Assembly: GCA_003531155.1 (NCBI GenBank)
Contig: DQHR01000078.1
Location: forward strand, 42,775 to 57,705
Source of the DNA: Bacteroidales bacterium
Lineage (GTDB): Bacteria; Bacteroidota; Bacteroidia; Bacteroidales; Tenuifilaceae
Reading direction: 5' to 3'
Length of the DNA: 14,931 nucleotides
The notes below the pieces were generated by a model. That model saw only the letters and a list, made by a program, of their open reading frames with translations. It was not told the DNA's origin and searched no databases. How positions within the stretch are numbered: position 1 is the first letter of the stretch; every line of letters starts with the position of its first letter. Positions 13,849 to 14,931 of this stretch are shown here, in pieces. A program made the translations under genes and the position numbers.

Positions 13849-14931
13849 TCAAACAGTTCGATGTTTTAGGAACCAGTTACTAACCTTCTCTTTTTCTTTT
13901 TCAACTATGTAATACACAACAGGGATTATGACCATAGAGAGAAACAAGGAACTTGATAATCCACCGATTAATACCCATGCTAGTCCGTTTATCCATGCTG
14001 ATCCGGGACCAGTTGCCAATGCTATCGGAAGCATGGCAATTATCATCGAGAGAGTTGTCATTAAAATAGGACGTAACCTAACACTAGTTGCTTGGAGCAG
14101 TGCATCTGTTGTAGAAAGCCCATCATTTTTAATCTGATTGGTAAAGTCAACTACCAGTATGGCATTTTTTGAAACAAGTCCAATTAGCATGATCAACCCC
14201 ATAAGAGTTAGTATGCTGAGCGTTTGTCCCGTGAGCGCCAATGCCAGCAAGGCACCAATTATTGCTAAGGGTATTGTAAACAGAACAACAAGTGGATATA
14301 AATATGATTGATATAAGGCAACCATAAGAAGGTATACAAAAATTATGGATGCTAGCAGCGCTAAACCCAGACTACCAAATGAATCGGTTTGTGCTTTCAA
14401 ATCGCCTTCATAGGACAAGGTAACTTCTTTTGGAAAATTGATTTTCGCGAGGCACTCTTTTATATCGTCACCTACATCGCCTAATGCTCGCCCAAATACT
14501 TGAGAATACAGAGTTTGGCATTCAACCCGATCATTTCTTTCAATACGTGGGGGTGCGCTATTGTAGCTGATATCAGCAAACTGATCCAAGCGAATTAGCT
14601 GTCCGGCATTGTTTACAAACGAAAGTGCAGCAACATTTTTTTCATTTTGCCGGTTGAATTCGTCATATTTTATATTGATATCATATTCATATTCTCCATC
14701 ACGATATTTTGCATCTTTGTTGCCGCTATAAGCTATTTGCATGGTTGCTCCAACAATATCCATGGTCAATCCATTATCCGCCATCTTTTGTTTATCGATG
14801 TTTGTTAGTAATTCAGGATTAGGGTCACCAACAGAGAGTTTTACATCGGATGTGCCTTCTATTTTTTTAACTTCGTTAAGAACAATTTTCGCATATTTAG
14901 TTAGAGTGTCGGGGTTGGCACATTTTATAGC
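13849..14931 (-). CDS. RND efflux transporter (HAE1/AcrB-like), C-terminal third, truncated by window edge
   Basis: The frame is open from the right edge with no stop, giving 360 visible residues; the ATG at 14784 is internal. The edge part contains periplasmic porter-domain sequence (KKIEGTSDVKLSVGDPNPEL). A docking/porter stretch ends around DISYNSAPPRIERND, and then come the C-terminal helices. TM 8-12 elements are visible: LALLASIIFVYLLMVALYQS, LVVLFTIPLAIIGALLALAL, the conserved GLIMLIGLVSKNAILVVDF, RPILMTTLSMIIAMLPIAL and LFLSMVIIPVVYYIVE. This pattern fits the hydrophobe/amphiphile (HAE1) group, which exports drugs, bile salts or other amphiphiles by proton antiport with a membrane-fusion protein and a TolC-like channel. 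Those partner genes, if adjacent, would lie outside the window, upstream on the minus strand. The protein ends with a charged tail (KEKEKVSNWFLKH). Confidence 0.94.
   Translation of the reverse strand, partial: AIKCANPDTLTKYAKIVLNEVKKIEGTSDVKLSVGDPNPELLTNIDKQKMADNGLTMDIVGATMQIAYSGNKDAKYRDGEYEYDINIKYDEFNRQNEKNVAALSFVNNAGQLIRLDQFADISYNSAPPRIERNDRVECQTLYSQVFGRALGDVGDDIKECLAKINFPKEVTLSYEGDLKAQTDSFGSLGLALLASIIFVYLLMVALYQSYLYPLVVLFTIPLAIIGALLALALTGQTLSILTLMGLIMLIGLVSKNAILVVDFTNQIKNDGLSTTDALLQATSVRLRPILMTTLSMIIAMLPIALATGPGSAWINGLAWVLIGGLSSSLFLSMVIIPVVYYIVEKEKEKVSNWFLKHRTV

Overview
The window looks like chromosomal DNA of a member of the Bacteroidota. It is AT-rich. The gene families (dual-FtsX ABC permease ending in NPVESLRYE, NtrC-type regulator with GAFTDA loop, DoxX/AHSA1/YdeI cassette) are common in that phylum. 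One promoter fits the phylum's TTTG-N20-TAnnTTTG consensus, and Shine-Dalgarno sequences are mostly weak. I cannot name a genus.

Left part, 1-3440 (+ strand): the C-terminal part of a PepSY-type membrane protein enters from the left edge. It is followed by a 101-residue cupin and a full-length quinol-dependent nitric oxide reductase (norZ/qNor) with every heme and FeB ligand in place. Short tandem repeats sit in both gaps around the cupin. A strong hairpin at 3477-3512 separates norZ from the convergent gene pair.

Centre, 3519-8866: a two-component system is encoded on the minus strand, response regulator first and NtrY-like histidine kinase second, with overlapping reading frames. It is divergent from an FtsX/MacB-type permease that has no ATPase beside it in this window. 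The shared 160-bp intergenic region holds a perfect 7+3+7 palindrome inside the probable regulator promoter, and a weaker sigma-54-like site before the permease. The simplest reading is that the pair controls the permease and itself. A terminator closes the permease gene.

Right part, 8910-14931 (all minus strand): a VOC protein with an N-terminal hydrophobic segment and a GNAT acetyltransferase; then the tight operon arsR - AHSA1/SRPBCC - DoxX - YdeI, whose promoter carries an operator filling the -33/-7 spacer and a second partial copy near the start site; then an amidohydrolase-superfamily enzyme of unknown substrate; then the C-terminal third of an AcrB-like RND efflux pump running off the right edge. 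The gaps 9972-10193 and 12004-12225 hold no gene I can support.

I see no CRISPR array, tRNA, rRNA, insertion sequence or phage gene. Nothing here is clearly an undescribed system. The most informative non-coding signals are the two promoter/operator arrangements. Several starts were moved from upstream TTG codons to ATG (response regulator, kinase, YdeI).
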